Source of the DNA: Bog-532 sp963830385
GTDB taxonomy: Bacteria; Actinomycetota; Actinomycetes; Streptosporangiales; Streptosporangiaceae
Length of the DNA: 64,000 bases
Direction of reading: 5' to 3'
Assembly: GCA_963830385.1 (NCBI GenBank)
Contig: CAWHMD010000008.1
Coordinates: forward strand, 620,001-684,000
Under the pieces are notes generated by a model. It saw only the letters and a program-made list of their open reading frames with translations, was not told where the DNA came from and did not search any database. Of this stretch, positions 8,636 through 17,612 are shown in pieces. The stretch's first letter is position 1. Every line of letters starts with the position of its first letter. A program made the position numbers and the translations under genes.

Positions 8636-9884
8636 CCGGGTTGGGCACCGGCGCGCGGTAGGCCATCGGCTGGGTGAAGGCGGAACTGTCGGACCCGGTC
8701 CAGGGCGTCGGCGACGGGACCGGCTGGCGCCGCAGGAACTGGGCCCGGGCCTGCTGCATGAGGCCGAGCAGCCCCTGCTGGCCCTGGGCGAACTGACGGC
8801 GGCTGATCACGCCCCGGCCCGCCTTCTGGTGCAGCAGCGCCAGTTCGGTCGCGGCCAGCTGGTAGTCGCCCATGGCGGTGGCGGCCGCCATCCCGCCGGT
8901 GGACCGGGCCCAGTTGCGGGCCTGCTTGCGGCCCGGCAGCGAGCTGAGCATCTGGATGTCGTAGTCGGTGACCAGCCCGGTGCCCTCGTAGCCGGGCAGG
9001 TACTGCCGGATCTGGCCGACGATGCGGCGCCGGTCGGATCGGATGACCAGGTACAGCACGACCAGCAGGCAGAGCAGGAACACGTAGGCCACCACCGTGC
9101 CCACCAGGCCGAAGATGCTCAGCCCGTTCCACAGCGCGTGCAGGCAAATGGCCGCCACCCAGCCCAGCGGAAGCGCCCAGCCGCGGTTCCGGTGCGAGGC
9201 CGCATAAGCGGCGCCGATGCCGGTCATCGAGGTGAACGTCGGGTGCAGGAACGGGGACAGGATGCCGCGCAGCACGAACGTGTAGCCGAGCAGCGCGGCC
9301 CCGCCGTGCACCGGGTTGACCAGGGCGTTGATGTAGTAGCCGATGTTCTCGGTCATCGCGAAGCCGAGCCCCACCATGGCCGCGTAGACGATCCCGTCGG
9401 TCGGGCCGTCCAGCTCCTGGCGGCGCCAGCGCAGCAGCCAGACCAGGAACAGCCCCTTGAGCGTCTCCTCCACCACCGGCGCACCGGCCGTGGCCGAGAC
9501 GTACTCACCGGCCGAGGCGCCCAGCGCGGGCTGGGTGATGTACTCCAGGCCGGCCGTGTTGACGACGATGGCGACCAGGGCGGCGATGCCGGCGCCCCAC
9601 AAGAACCCGAACACCAGGTTGACCCGCGGCTCGGGCTCCAGCCGGTCGATGAACAGCACCACCGCGATCAGCAGCGGGACCGGCGCCAGCGCGAGCGGCA
9701 GCGCGATGAAGAACGGCGCCGCGCTGTGCCCGGACGCCTTGGCCTCACCCAGCTCGATGCCGAAAACGATGATCACGCAGAGCGCGGCCACGATGATGCC
9801 GACGATGATGCCCAGCGGCGCCCGGCCCGATGCCCGTCCCTCCGCCACCGACCGTGGGTCGAAAACCGGTACCGGGGTCCCCAT
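8610..9884 (-). CDS. PrsW-family glutamic-type intramembrane protease
   Basis: A 424-aa protein with about eight hydrophobic segments. The PrsW motifs are present: VVEETLKGL (EExxK), FAMTENIGYY (FxxxE), FLHPTFTSM and CLHALWNG (conserved histidines). PrsW enzymes cut membrane proteins, for example anti-sigma factors, inside the bilayer. A soluble C-terminal tail of about 120 residues, Gln/Ala/Arg-rich, follows the membrane domain. The ATG at 9884 is only 24 bp from the divergent MATE start, so the promoters must overlap. The target protein is unknown. Confidence 0.85.
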   Translation of the reverse strand: MGTPVPVFDPRSVAEGRASGRAPLGIIVGIIVAALCVIIVFGIELGEAKASGHSAAPFFIALPLALAPVPLLIAVVLFIDRLEPEPRVNLVFGFLWGAGIAALVAIVVNTAGLEYITQPALGASAGEYVSATAGAPVVEETLKGLFLVWLLRWRRQELDGPTDGIVYAAMVGLGFAMTENIGYYINALVNPVHGGAALLGYTFVLRGILSPFLHPTFTSMTGIGAAYAASHRNRGWALPLGWVAAICLHALWNGLSIFGLVGTVVAYVFLLCLLVVLYLVIRSDRRRIVGQIRQYLPGYEGTGLVTDYDIQMLSSLPGRKQARNWARSTGGMAAATAMGDYQLAATELALLHQKAGRGVISRRQFAQGQQGLLGLMQQARAQFLRRQPVPSPTPWTGSDSSAFTQPMAYRAPVPNPVMPRGPER

Positions 9885-9908
9885 GCCCGCAGGTTACTAT
9901 CCGGACCC

Positions 9909-11279
9909 GTGACAGCCCAGGACCAGCGCCGGGATCAGCACCGGGCCCAGCACCGGGCCCAGCGCCGGGATCAGCACCGGGATCAGCACCGGGAGATCAT
10001 CCGGCTGGCTGTGCCCGCGCTCGGCGCGCTGGTCGCCGAGCCGCTGTTCCAGCTGTGCGACTCGGCCATCATCGGGCACCTGGGCGCGGCTCAGCTGGCC
10101 GGCCTGGGCGCGGCCGGGGCGGCGCTGGCAACGCTAGTCAACGTGTGCATTTTCCTGGCCTACGGCACCACCTCGGCGGTCGCCCGGCGGATGGGCGCGG
10201 GCGACCTGACCGGCGCCGTCCGCCGGGGCATCGACGGCATGTGGGTGGCGCTGCTGCTCGGCGCGGTCATCGCCTCGGTCAGCGTCCCGCTGGCCGGGCC
10301 GATCGCGGGCGCGTTCGGCGCGTCGGCGGCCGCCACCGGGTACGCCGTTACCTACCTGCGGATCTCGGCCGCCGGGGTGCCGTCGATGCTGCTGGTGCTG
10401 GCGGGCACCGGCATCCTGCGCGGGCTGCAGGACACCCGGGCGCCGCTGGCGGTGGCGGGCGCCGGGGCGGTGATCAACGTGGTGCTCAACTACCTGCTGG
10501 TCTACCCGGCCGGCCTCGGCATCGCCGGCTCGGCGGCTGGCACGGTCATCACCCAGACCGGGATGGCGGTGGCCTACGCCGCCGTCGCCGTCCGGGCGGC
10601 CCGCCGCCACGGCACCCACCTGCGCCCGGACTGGCCCGGCATCCGCGCGTCGGCCGGTGCCTCCTTCGCGCTGCTGGTGCGGACCGCCGCGCTGCGCGTG
10701 TACCTGCTCATCGCGGTGTGGATCGCGGCCCGTTCGGGGACCGCCGCGCTGGCCGCGCACACCGTCGCCACGAACCTGTGGAACACGCTCGCGCTGGCCC
10801 TGGACGCGCTGGCCATCGCCGCCCAGGCCATCGTCGGCCGCGCCCTCGGCGCCGGCGACGTCACCGGCGCCCGGGCCGCCACCGCCCGGATGTGCTGGTC
10901 GGGCGCGATCCTCGGGGTGGTCGTGGGCATCGGCGTGGCGGTCGCCCGGCCGCTCTACGCGCCGCTGTTCACCCCCGACCACACGGTCCGGGTGCTGCTG
11001 TCCGGGATCTTGCTGCTGGTGGCGCTGTACCAGCCGGTCTCCGGCGTGGTGTTCGTGCTCGACGGGGTGCTCATCGGCGCGGGCGACAACCGCTTCCTGG
11101 CCGTGGCCAGCATCGCCACCACGGCGGTGTTCATCGCCTGCGCGTACGCGGCCAGGGCGGCGGGCTGGGGGCTGACCGGGCTCTGGCTGGCCATCGGGGC
11201 GTTCATGCTGGCGCGGCTGGTGGCGCTCGGCCTGCGGGCCCGGTCGCACACCTGGAGCGTGACGGGCGCGCGACGCTAG
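9909..11279 (+). CDS. MATE-family efflux transporter (DinF-like)
   Basis: A 456-aa protein with about twelve hydrophobic segments in two MATE repeats. Typical MATE starts are visible: RLAVPALGALVAEPLF, DSAIIGHLGAAQLAG, then GILRGLQDTRAPL and the second-half GVLIGAGDNRFL. These pumps export cationic drugs or metabolites by Na+ or H+ antiport. GTG 9909 lies 8 nt after TACTAT (9895-9900), suggesting a near-leaderless start. Directly after the start the protein reads a (D/A)Q(H/R)R repeat (six copies, a 12-bp minisatellite) before the first membrane helix. Confidence 0.88.
   Translation: MTAQDQRRDQHRAQHRAQRRDQHRDQHREIIRLAVPALGALVAEPLFQLCDSAIIGHLGAAQLAGLGAAGAALATLVNVCIFLAYGTTSAVARRMGAGDLTGAVRRGIDGMWVALLLGAVIASVSVPLAGPIAGAFGASAAATGYAVTYLRISAAGVPSMLLVLAGTGILRGLQDTRAPLAVAGAGAVINVVLNYLLVYPAGLGIAGSAAGTVITQTGMAVAYAAVAVRAARRHGTHLRPDWPGIRASAGASFALLVRTAALRVYLLIAVWIAARSGTAALAAHTVATNLWNTLALALDALAIAAQAIVGRALGAGDVTGARAATARMCWSGAILGVVVGIGVAVARPLYAPLFTPDHTVRVLLSGILLLVALYQPVSGVVFVLDGVLIGAGDNRFLAVASIATTAVFIACAYAARAAGWGLTGLWLAIGAFMLARLVALGLRARSHTWSVTGARR
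9921..9992 (+). repeat. 12-bp tandem repeat, six copies, inside the MATE gene start
   Basis: Six consecutive 12-bp units of the form GATCAGCACCGG, with G/A and AT/CC variants, fill this stretch without interruption; a seventh degenerate unit follows at 9993-10004. They are in frame and encode DQRR, DQHR, AQHR, AQRR, DQHR, DQHR. Unit number is a candidate for strand-slippage variation. Confidence 0.9.
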
Positions 11280-11504
11280 CCCGGTTTTCGGGTCGGCGTG
11301 AACAAATGATGTCCGGACGGTCAAAAGATCGCTACACGGCGCCGGCGGGCCGCCTTGCGCGCGGGCTGGCGCGTAGGGAGGGATAGGCTCGATCATGTTG
11401 GTAGCCCACGGGTTTACCGGGGGGCTTTTTGGCTGCCTGGGCCAGGGTAGGTGCCGATCCAAGCAACGGTTTTGGCACCAGCAGAGAGGAGCCGTGACTC
11501 AACG
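11280..11504 (+). promoter_or_regulatory. Intergenic leader upstream of the pentose-phosphate operon
   Basis: A 225-bp gap between the MATE gene and tkt. A small CCCG-gttt-TCGGG type hairpin follows the MATE stop (about 11281-11293). A TAGGCT hexamer at about 11384-11389 is the best -10 candidate for tkt, which would leave a leader of roughly 110 nt. AGAGGAG at about 11484-11490 is the nearest ribosome site, unusually far (about 14 nt) from the GTG at 11505. No known riboswitch was recognised. Confidence 0.4.
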
Positions 11505-13610
11505 GTGGCAAGTAAGCAGACGAACAAGCTCGAGTGGTCCGACCTCGACGAGCGCACCGTGAACCTGATCCGGGTCCTGGCCATGGACGCAGTGGAGAAC
11601 GAAGGCTCCGGTCACCCCGGCACGGCGATGAGCCTGGCTCCGGCCGCTTACCTGCTGTACCAGCGGATCATGCGGCACGACCCGATGGACCCGGCCTGGA
11701 GCGGGCGGGACCGGTTCGTGCTGTCCTGCGGGCACTCCAGCCTCACCCTGTACATCCAGCTCTACCTGTCCGGCTACGGGCTGACCCTGGACGATCTGAA
11801 GGCCTACCGATCCTGGGGCAGCCTGACCCCCGGGCACCCCGAGCACGGGCTGACCCCGGGCGTGGAGACCACCACCGGCCCGCTGGGCCAGGGCCTGGGC
11901 AACGCGGTCGGCATGGCCATGGCCGCCCGCCGCGAGCGCGGTCTGTTCGACCCGGACACCGCCGAGGGCCAGAGCCCGTTCGACCACCACGTCTACGTGT
12001 TCGCCTCGGACGGGGACATCGAAGAGGGCATCACCCACGAGGTCTCGGCCATCGCCGGGGTCCAGGAGCTGGGCAACCTGATCGTCCTGTACGACGACAA
12101 CCACATCTCGATCGAGGACGACACGGTCATCGCCAAGGACGAGGACACCGCGGCCCGCTACGAGGCCTACGGCTGGCACGTCCAGCGGCTGTCCTGGGAC
12201 ACGCCAAACGGTTACCACGAGGACGTCCAGGCCCTGTACGACGCGTTCGAGGCGGCCAAGGCCGAGACGACCCGGCCGTCGTTCATTTCGCTGCGGACGA
12301 TCATCGGCTGGCCCGCCCCGAACAAGCAGGGCACCGGCGCGGCCCACGGCTCGGCCCTGGGTGAGGCCGAGGTGGCCGCGACCAAGAAGATCCTGGGCTT
12401 CGACCCGGACGTGAACTTCCCGCTGGAGGCGGACCTGGTCGACCACGCCCGCGAGGTGATCGACCGGGGCCGGGCCGCCCACGCCGAGTGGGCCAAGGGG
12501 TTCGAGGCCTGGGCCGGGGCACACGCCGAGCAGAAGGCGCTGTTCGACCGGATGGCCAGCCGCACCCTGCCCGACGGCTGGGCCAAGGCGCTGCCGGAGT
12601 TCAAGCCGGACCCCAAGGGCGTGGCCACCCGCAAGGCCTCCGGCGAGGTGCTCAACGCGCTGGCCAAGCCGCTGCCCGAGTTGTGGGGCGGCTCGGCCGA
12701 CCTGGCCGGCAGCAACGACACCACGATGAAGGGCGAGCCGTCCTTCCTGCCGCACGACCGCGAATCGAAGATGTTCCCCGGCAACAAGTACGGCCGGACG
12801 CTGCATTTCGGCATCCGCGAGCACGGCATGGGCGCGATCATGAACGGCATCGCGCTGCACGGCGGAACAAGGGTGTACGGCGGGACGTTCCTTACCTTCA
12901 GTGACTATATGCGGGGCGCGGTGCGGCTCGCGGCGCTGATGGAACTGCCGGTTACCTATGTCTGGACCCACGACTCGATCGGCCTGGGTGAGGACGGCCC
13001 CACCCACCAGCCGATCGAGCACCTGTGGGCCCTGCGGGCCATCCCGCACCTGGCCGTGGTCCGGCCCGGGGACGCCAACGAGGTGACGGCGGCCTGGAAG
13101 CGGATCCTGGAGCACCCGGCCAACCCGTCGGCGCTGGCGCTGTCGCGGCAGAACCTGCCGGTGCTGGACCGCTCGAACGGCCTGGCCTCAGCGGACGGGG
13201 TGGCCAACGGCGGCTACATACTGGCCGAGGCGGACGGCGACCCGCAGGTGATCCTGATCGCCACCGGCAGCGAACTGCAGATCGCGCTGGCGGCCCGGGA
13301 CCAGCTGCAGGAGGGCGGCACGCCGACCCGGGTGGTGTCGATGCCCTGCGTGGAGTGGTTCGAGGAGCAGGACTCGGCCTACCGCGAGCGGGTACTGCCG
13401 CACCGGGTCAGGGCCCGGGTCTCGGTCGAAGCCGGCGTCACGTTCGGCTGGCGGCAGTTCGTCGGCGACTCGGGCGCCTCCGTCGGTGTCGACCACTTCG
13501 GCGCCTCGGCCGACTACCAGCGGCTGTACGAAGAGTTCGGGCTCACCGCGGAGCGGGTCACCGCCGTGGCGCGCACCGTCCTCGACCAGATCGGTGCCGC
13601 GAGCGAATGA
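11505..13610 (+). CDS. tkt: Transketolase
   Basis: A 701-aa thiamine-diphosphate enzyme of the non-oxidative pentose phosphate pathway. Motifs: SGHPGTAMSLAP near the N-terminus, GPLGQGLGNAVGMAMA, ThDP/Mg2+ site SDGDIEEG with DDNHIS, IREHGMGAIMNG, THDSIGLGEDGPTHQPIEHL, and the C-terminal GVDHFGASA. The GTG at 11505 (MASKQTNK) fits the family start; the ribosome site AGAGGAG is somewhat distant. tal follows by 24 bp, then zwf-opcA-pgl, the classic actinobacterial pentose-phosphate operon. A short patch at about 12860-12960 uses codons such as ACA, AGG, AGT and CTT that are rare elsewhere in the gene. Confidence 0.97.
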   Translation: MASKQTNKLEWSDLDERTVNLIRVLAMDAVENEGSGHPGTAMSLAPAAYLLYQRIMRHDPMDPAWSGRDRFVLSCGHSSLTLYIQLYLSGYGLTLDDLKAYRSWGSLTPGHPEHGLTPGVETTTGPLGQGLGNAVGMAMAARRERGLFDPDTAEGQSPFDHHVYVFASDGDIEEGITHEVSAIAGVQELGNLIVLYDDNHISIEDDTVIAKDEDTAARYEAYGWHVQRLSWDTPNGYHEDVQALYDAFEAAKAETTRPSFISLRTIIGWPAPNKQGTGAAHGSALGEAEVAATKKILGFDPDVNFPLEADLVDHAREVIDRGRAAHAEWAKGFEAWAGAHAEQKALFDRMASRTLPDGWAKALPEFKPDPKGVATRKASGEVLNALAKPLPELWGGSADLAGSNDTTMKGEPSFLPHDRESKMFPGNKYGRTLHFGIREHGMGAIMNGIALHGGTRVYGGTFLTFSDYMRGAVRLAALMELPVTYVWTHDSIGLGEDGPTHQPIEHLWALRAIPHLAVVRPGDANEVTAAWKRILEHPANPSALALSRQNLPVLDRSNGLASADGVANGGYILAEADGDPQVILIATGSELQIALAARDQLQEGGTPTRVVSMPCVEWFEEQDSAYRERVLPHRVRARVSVEAGVTFGWRQFVGDSGASVGVDHFGASADYQRLYEEFGLTAERVTAVARTVLDQIGAASE

Positions 13611-13634
13611 AGTCAAAGGAAGGGATCTGAGGTC

Positions 13635-14744
13635 ATGGCCTCGAAGGAAGACAACCTCGCTCAGCTGGAAGCCCAGGGAGTGGCGGTATGGCTGGACGAC
13701 ATCAGCCGTGAGCGGCTGCGCACCGGCAACCTCCAGCAGCTGATAGACGACGACCACGTGCTCGGCGTGACGTCGAACCCGACCATCTTCGCCAGCGCGC
13801 TCGCCAAGGGCGACGCTTACGACCAGCAGGCCCACGACCTGGGCATCCGCGGCGTCTCGATCGAAGAGGCGGTGCGCGACATCACCACCTACGACATCCG
13901 GTGGGCGGCGGACGTGCTGGCGCAGGTCTACGACGAGTCGCACCATCTGGACGGCCGGGTCTCGCTCGAGGTCGACCCCCGGCTGGCCCGGGAGACCGAG
14001 AAGACCATCGCCGAGGCCGGCGCGCTGTGGTGGATGGTCGACCGGCCGAACATGTACATCAAGATCCCGGCCACCGTGGAGGGGCTGCCCGCGATCACCG
14101 CCGCCATCGCCGAGGGCATCAGCGTCAACGTCACGCTGATCTTCTCGCTGGAGCGGTACAACGCGGTCATCGACGCCTACTTCGAGGGCCTGGAGAAGGC
14201 CGACGCCGCCGGGCGCGACCTGAGCCACATCGCCTCGGTCGCCTCGTTCTTCGTCAGCCGGGTGGACACCGAGGTAGACAAGCGGCTGGACAAGATCGGC
14301 ACCGACGAGGCCAAGGCGCTGAAGGGCAAGGCCGCCATCGCCAACGCCCGGCTGGCCTACGAGCTGTACGAGCAGCGGATCGACACCGACCGGTGGCGGG
14401 CGCTGGCGGCCAAGGGCGCCCGGGTCCAGCGGCCGCTGTGGGCCTCCACCAGTGTCAAGGACCCCTCGTTCCCGGACACCATGTACGTCACCGAGCTGGT
14501 GGCCAAGGACACGGTGAACACCATGCCGGAGGCGACCATCCACGCGGTGGCCGACCACGGCGAGATCCGCGGCGACACGATCCACGGCACGTACGACAGC
14601 TCCCGCAAGGTCTTCGCCGACCTGGAGCAGCTGGGTATCTCCTACGACGACGTGGTCGCGGTGCTGGAAGATGAGGGTGTGGCCAAGTTCGCCGCCTCCT
14701 GGAACGAGCTCATCGAGACGGTCAAGGGCCAGCTCGGCAACTAA
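13635..14744 (+). CDS. tal: Transaldolase
   Basis: A 369-aa transaldolase of the longer actinobacterial form. The Schiff-base lysine lies in NMYIKIPATVEG (Lys143); GVTSNPTIF (about 44-52) and NVTLIFSLERY are other signature blocks. It transfers dihydroxyacetone units between sedoheptulose-7-phosphate and glyceraldehyde-3-phosphate. The ATG at 13635 starts MASKEDNLAQL. Co-directional with tkt (24-bp gap) and zwf (67-bp gap), so probably one operon. Confidence 0.97.
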   Translation: MASKEDNLAQLEAQGVAVWLDDISRERLRTGNLQQLIDDDHVLGVTSNPTIFASALAKGDAYDQQAHDLGIRGVSIEEAVRDITTYDIRWAADVLAQVYDESHHLDGRVSLEVDPRLARETEKTIAEAGALWWMVDRPNMYIKIPATVEGLPAITAAIAEGISVNVTLIFSLERYNAVIDAYFEGLEKADAAGRDLSHIASVASFFVSRVDTEVDKRLDKIGTDEAKALKGKAAIANARLAYELYEQRIDTDRWRALAAKGARVQRPLWASTSVKDPSFPDTMYVTELVAKDTVNTMPEATIHAVADHGEIRGDTIHGTYDSSRKVFADLEQLGISYDDVVAVLEDEGVAKFAASWNELIETVKGQLGN

Positions 14745-14811
14745 CAGCGCTTCTGGGGCCAGGTGCCCGGCGCTGCCTGATTGACGCCACGTAGCGGAGG
14801 AACAAAGAGTC

Positions 14812-16449
14812 GTGAGCGAGTCAGTGACGGCAGGGCCGGGCAACCTCGGTGCCGCGCCCGCCAACCCCCAGGCCATCCCGGACTATCAGACCGAGAACAA
14901 CCCGCTACGGGACGCGCGGGACCGGCGGATCCCGCGGGTGGCCGGCCCGTGCGTGCTGGTCATGTTCGGGGTCACCGGTGACCTGGCCCGCAAGAAGCTG
15001 CTGCCGGCCATCTACGACCTGGCCAACCGGGGCCTGCTGCCGCCGGGCTTCTCGCTGGTCGGCTTCGCGCGGCGAGACTGGGAGGACGAGGACTTCGCCC
15101 AGCTCACCTACGAGGCGGTCAAGGAGCACGCCCGGACCCCGTTCCGGGACACCGTGTGGCGCCAGGTCATGGAGGGCATCCGCTTCGTCCAGGGCGAGTT
15201 CGACGACGACGCCGCCTTCGACGCGCTGGCCGAGTGCGTCCGCGGCCTGGACGCCGAGCGCAGCACCGGCGGGAACTACGCGTTCTATCTGTCGATCCCG
15301 CCCAAGGCGTTCCCGGTCGTGGTGCAGCAGCTGAAGCGGTCCGGCCTGTCCAACCCGGACAGCTACTCGCCGCCGGAGGGCCAGGAGGCCTGGGCCAGCC
15401 GCCGCCCGTGGCGCCGGGTGGTGATCGAGAAGCCGTTCGGCCACGACCTGCAGAGCGCCCGGGAGCTGAACGCCATCCTCAACGCGGTGTTCCCGCCCGA
15501 GGCGGTGTTCCGCATCGACCACTACCTGGGCAAGGAGACCGTCCAGAACATCCTGGCCCTGCGCTTCGCCAACTCGCTGTACGAGCCGGTCTGGAACCGC
15601 GGCTACGTCGACCACGTGCAGATCACGATGGCCGAGGACATCGGCATCGGCGGCCGGGCCGGTTACTACGACGGCATCGGCGCGGCCCGCGACGTGATCC
15701 AGAACCACCTGCTCCAGCTGCTGGCGCTGACCGCGATGGAGGAGCCGGTGGCGTTCGACGCCGACTCGCTGCGGGCGGAGAAGGAGAAGGTGCTGTCGGC
15801 CGTGCGGCTGCCCGGCGACCTGGCCACCGGGACCGCCCGCGGCCAGTACGACGCCGGCTGGCAGGGCGGCAAGGAGGTCAAGGGCTTCCTGGAGGAGGAC
15901 GGCATCCCGCCGGACTCCCGGACCGAGACCTACGCCGCGATCCGCCTCGGGGTGGGCACCCGGCGCTGGGCCGGGGTCCCGTTCTACCTGCGTACCGGCA
16001 AGCGGCTGCCGCGCCGGATGACCGAGATCGCGCTGCTGTTCCAGCGGGCCCCGCATCTGCCGTTCGCCGACACCGACACTCAGGAGCTGGGGCAGAACGC
16101 CCTGGTCATCCGGGTGCAGCCGGATGAAGGGGTGACCGTGCGGTTCGGGTCCAAGGTGCCGGGCTCGGCCATGGAGGTCCGGGACGTGAACATGGACTTC
16201 GCCTACGGCGAGTCGTTCACCGAGTCCAGCCCGGAGGCCTACGAGCGGCTGCTGCTGGACGTGCTGATCGGGGACCCGCCGCTGTTCCCGCGGCAGGAAG
16301 AGGTCGAGCTGTCCTGGCGCATCCTCGACCCGATCGAGGACTTCTGGGCCGAGCACACCAAGCCCGAGCCGTACCCGGCCGGCACCTCCGGGCCGCCGTC
16401 GGCGGACGCGCTGATGGCCCGCGACGGCCGCGCCTGGCGCCGTCTCTAA
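14812..16449 (+). CDS. zwf: Glucose-6-phosphate 1-dehydrogenase
   Basis: A 545-aa enzyme that commits glucose-6-phosphate to the oxidative pentose phosphate pathway and makes NADPH. The dinucleotide fingerprint is FGVTGDLARKKLLPAIYDL; IEKPFGHDL and the active-site RIDHYLGKETVQN are intact. The N-terminal extension of about 45 residues is usual in actinobacteria. GTG 14812 follows GGAGG by 11 nt. opcA lies immediately downstream, as expected for the OpcA-dependent form. Confidence 0.97.
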   Translation: MSESVTAGPGNLGAAPANPQAIPDYQTENNPLRDARDRRIPRVAGPCVLVMFGVTGDLARKKLLPAIYDLANRGLLPPGFSLVGFARRDWEDEDFAQLTYEAVKEHARTPFRDTVWRQVMEGIRFVQGEFDDDAAFDALAECVRGLDAERSTGGNYAFYLSIPPKAFPVVVQQLKRSGLSNPDSYSPPEGQEAWASRRPWRRVVIEKPFGHDLQSARELNAILNAVFPPEAVFRIDHYLGKETVQNILALRFANSLYEPVWNRGYVDHVQITMAEDIGIGGRAGYYDGIGAARDVIQNHLLQLLALTAMEEPVAFDADSLRAEKEKVLSAVRLPGDLATGTARGQYDAGWQGGKEVKGFLEEDGIPPDSRTETYAAIRLGVGTRRWAGVPFYLRTGKRLPRRMTEIALLFQRAPHLPFADTDTQELGQNALVIRVQPDEGVTVRFGSKVPGSAMEVRDVNMDFAYGESFTESSPEAYERLLLDVLIGDPPLFPRQEEVELSWRILDPIEDFWAEHTKPEPYPAGTSGPPSADALMARDGRAWRRL

Positions 16450-16487
16450 CCGCCTCTGATCGTCTCTAATCGCGAAGAAGGACGACG

Positions 16488-17612
16488 ATGCCGATCGATC
16501 TGACCGACAGCACCACCGGCAAGATCGCCGAGGCGCTGACCGACGCGCGCGCCCGCCTCGGCGGGGCCGCCCTGGGCATGGTGCTCACGCTGGTCGTGGA
16601 GACCGACGAGGCCGCCCAGTACGACGCGATGCGGGCGGCCAACGAGGCGGGCCGGGAGCACCCCTCCCGGGTGCTGGGCGTGATCACCCGCCGCCCGAAC
16701 GCCGAGTCGCGACTGGACGCGGAGATCCGCGTGGGCGAAGGCACCCCGGGCGAGACCGTGCTGCTGCGCATGTACGGGCCGCTCGGCCAGCACGCCGATT
16801 CCGTTATCGCGCCGCTCCTGGTGCCGGACGTGCCCGTGGTGACCTGGTGGCCGGGGCAGCCGCCGGGCGTGCCGTCGCAGAGCCCGCTGGGGGCGCTGGC
16901 CCAGCGGCGGGTCACCGACGCCGCGTCCGAGGACCAGTCCCAGGACCAGCTGGCCACGCTGGCCCGCGGCTACAAGCCGGGCGACACCGACTTCGCCTGG
17001 ACCCGGCTGACCTCGTGGCGGACGCTGCTGGCGGCCACCTTCGACGTCCCCCATCCCCCGGTGCGCCGGGCCGAGGTGCTGGCCGAAGCGGGCAACCCGA
17101 GCGGTGACATGCTGGCCGCCTGGCTGTCGGTCCGGCTCGGTATCCCGGTCCACCGCGGGGTGTCCGGTGGCCCCGGCATCACCGACGTGCACTTCGAGAC
17201 CGAGCACGGCGAGATCGGCATCACCCGTCCCGACGGCCGGACCGCCACCTTGTCCCGGACCGGTGAGCCGGACCGGCGCGTGGCGCTGCACCGCCGTGAC
17301 CAGGCCGAGCTGCTGGCCGAGGAGCTGCGGCGGCTGGAGCCGGACGACGTGTACGCCGAGTCGCTGGAGTGGCTGTTCAGCGACTGCCGCCAGGACAGCG
17401 ACAACGGCGCGTTCACGCTCGAGGGCCCGTCCACCGCCCGGCAGGCGGCCGACCAGGCCGCCGAGCGGCTGGCCGCGGGCTACCCGGCCGACGAGCCCGC
17501 CGCCGGGCACGAGCCCCGGCCGCAGGACGCGGACGCGGCCGCCACCGCCGCCATGGACGCCGATGAGGGCCAGACCGGCACCGAAGCCGAGCAGGAGATC
17601 TCCGAGTCATGA
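16488..17612 (+). CDS. opcA: Glucose-6-phosphate dehydrogenase assembly protein OpcA
   Basis: A 374-aa OpcA, which activates or assembles glucose-6-phosphate dehydrogenase in cyanobacteria and actinobacteria. Family cues: PSRVLGVITRR near residue 60, LLVPDVPVVTWWPGQPP, and FAWTRLTSWRTLLAATFD. The last 60 residues are an acidic, Ala-rich low-complexity tail (AAATAAMDADEGQTG) without obvious fold. Its stop overlaps the pgl start (ATGA), and it follows zwf by 38 bp. Confidence 0.95.
   Translation: MPIDLTDSTTGKIAEALTDARARLGGAALGMVLTLVVETDEAAQYDAMRAANEAGREHPSRVLGVITRRPNAESRLDAEIRVGEGTPGETVLLRMYGPLGQHADSVIAPLLVPDVPVVTWWPGQPPGVPSQSPLGALAQRRVTDAASEDQSQDQLATLARGYKPGDTDFAWTRLTSWRTLLAATFDVPHPPVRRAEVLAEAGNPSGDMLAAWLSVRLGIPVHRGVSGGPGITDVHFETEHGEIGITRPDGRTATLSRTGEPDRRVALHRRDQAELLAEELRRLEPDDVYAESLEWLFSDCRQDSDNGAFTLEGPSTARQAADQAAERLAAGYPADEPAAGHEPRPQDADAAATAAMDADEGQTGTEAEQEISES

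Noticed and set aside
8829..9908. In-frame upstream extension of the MATE gene
   Set aside because: It is antisense to prsW, His/Arg/Gln-rich, and TACTAT before GTG 9909 gives a better start.
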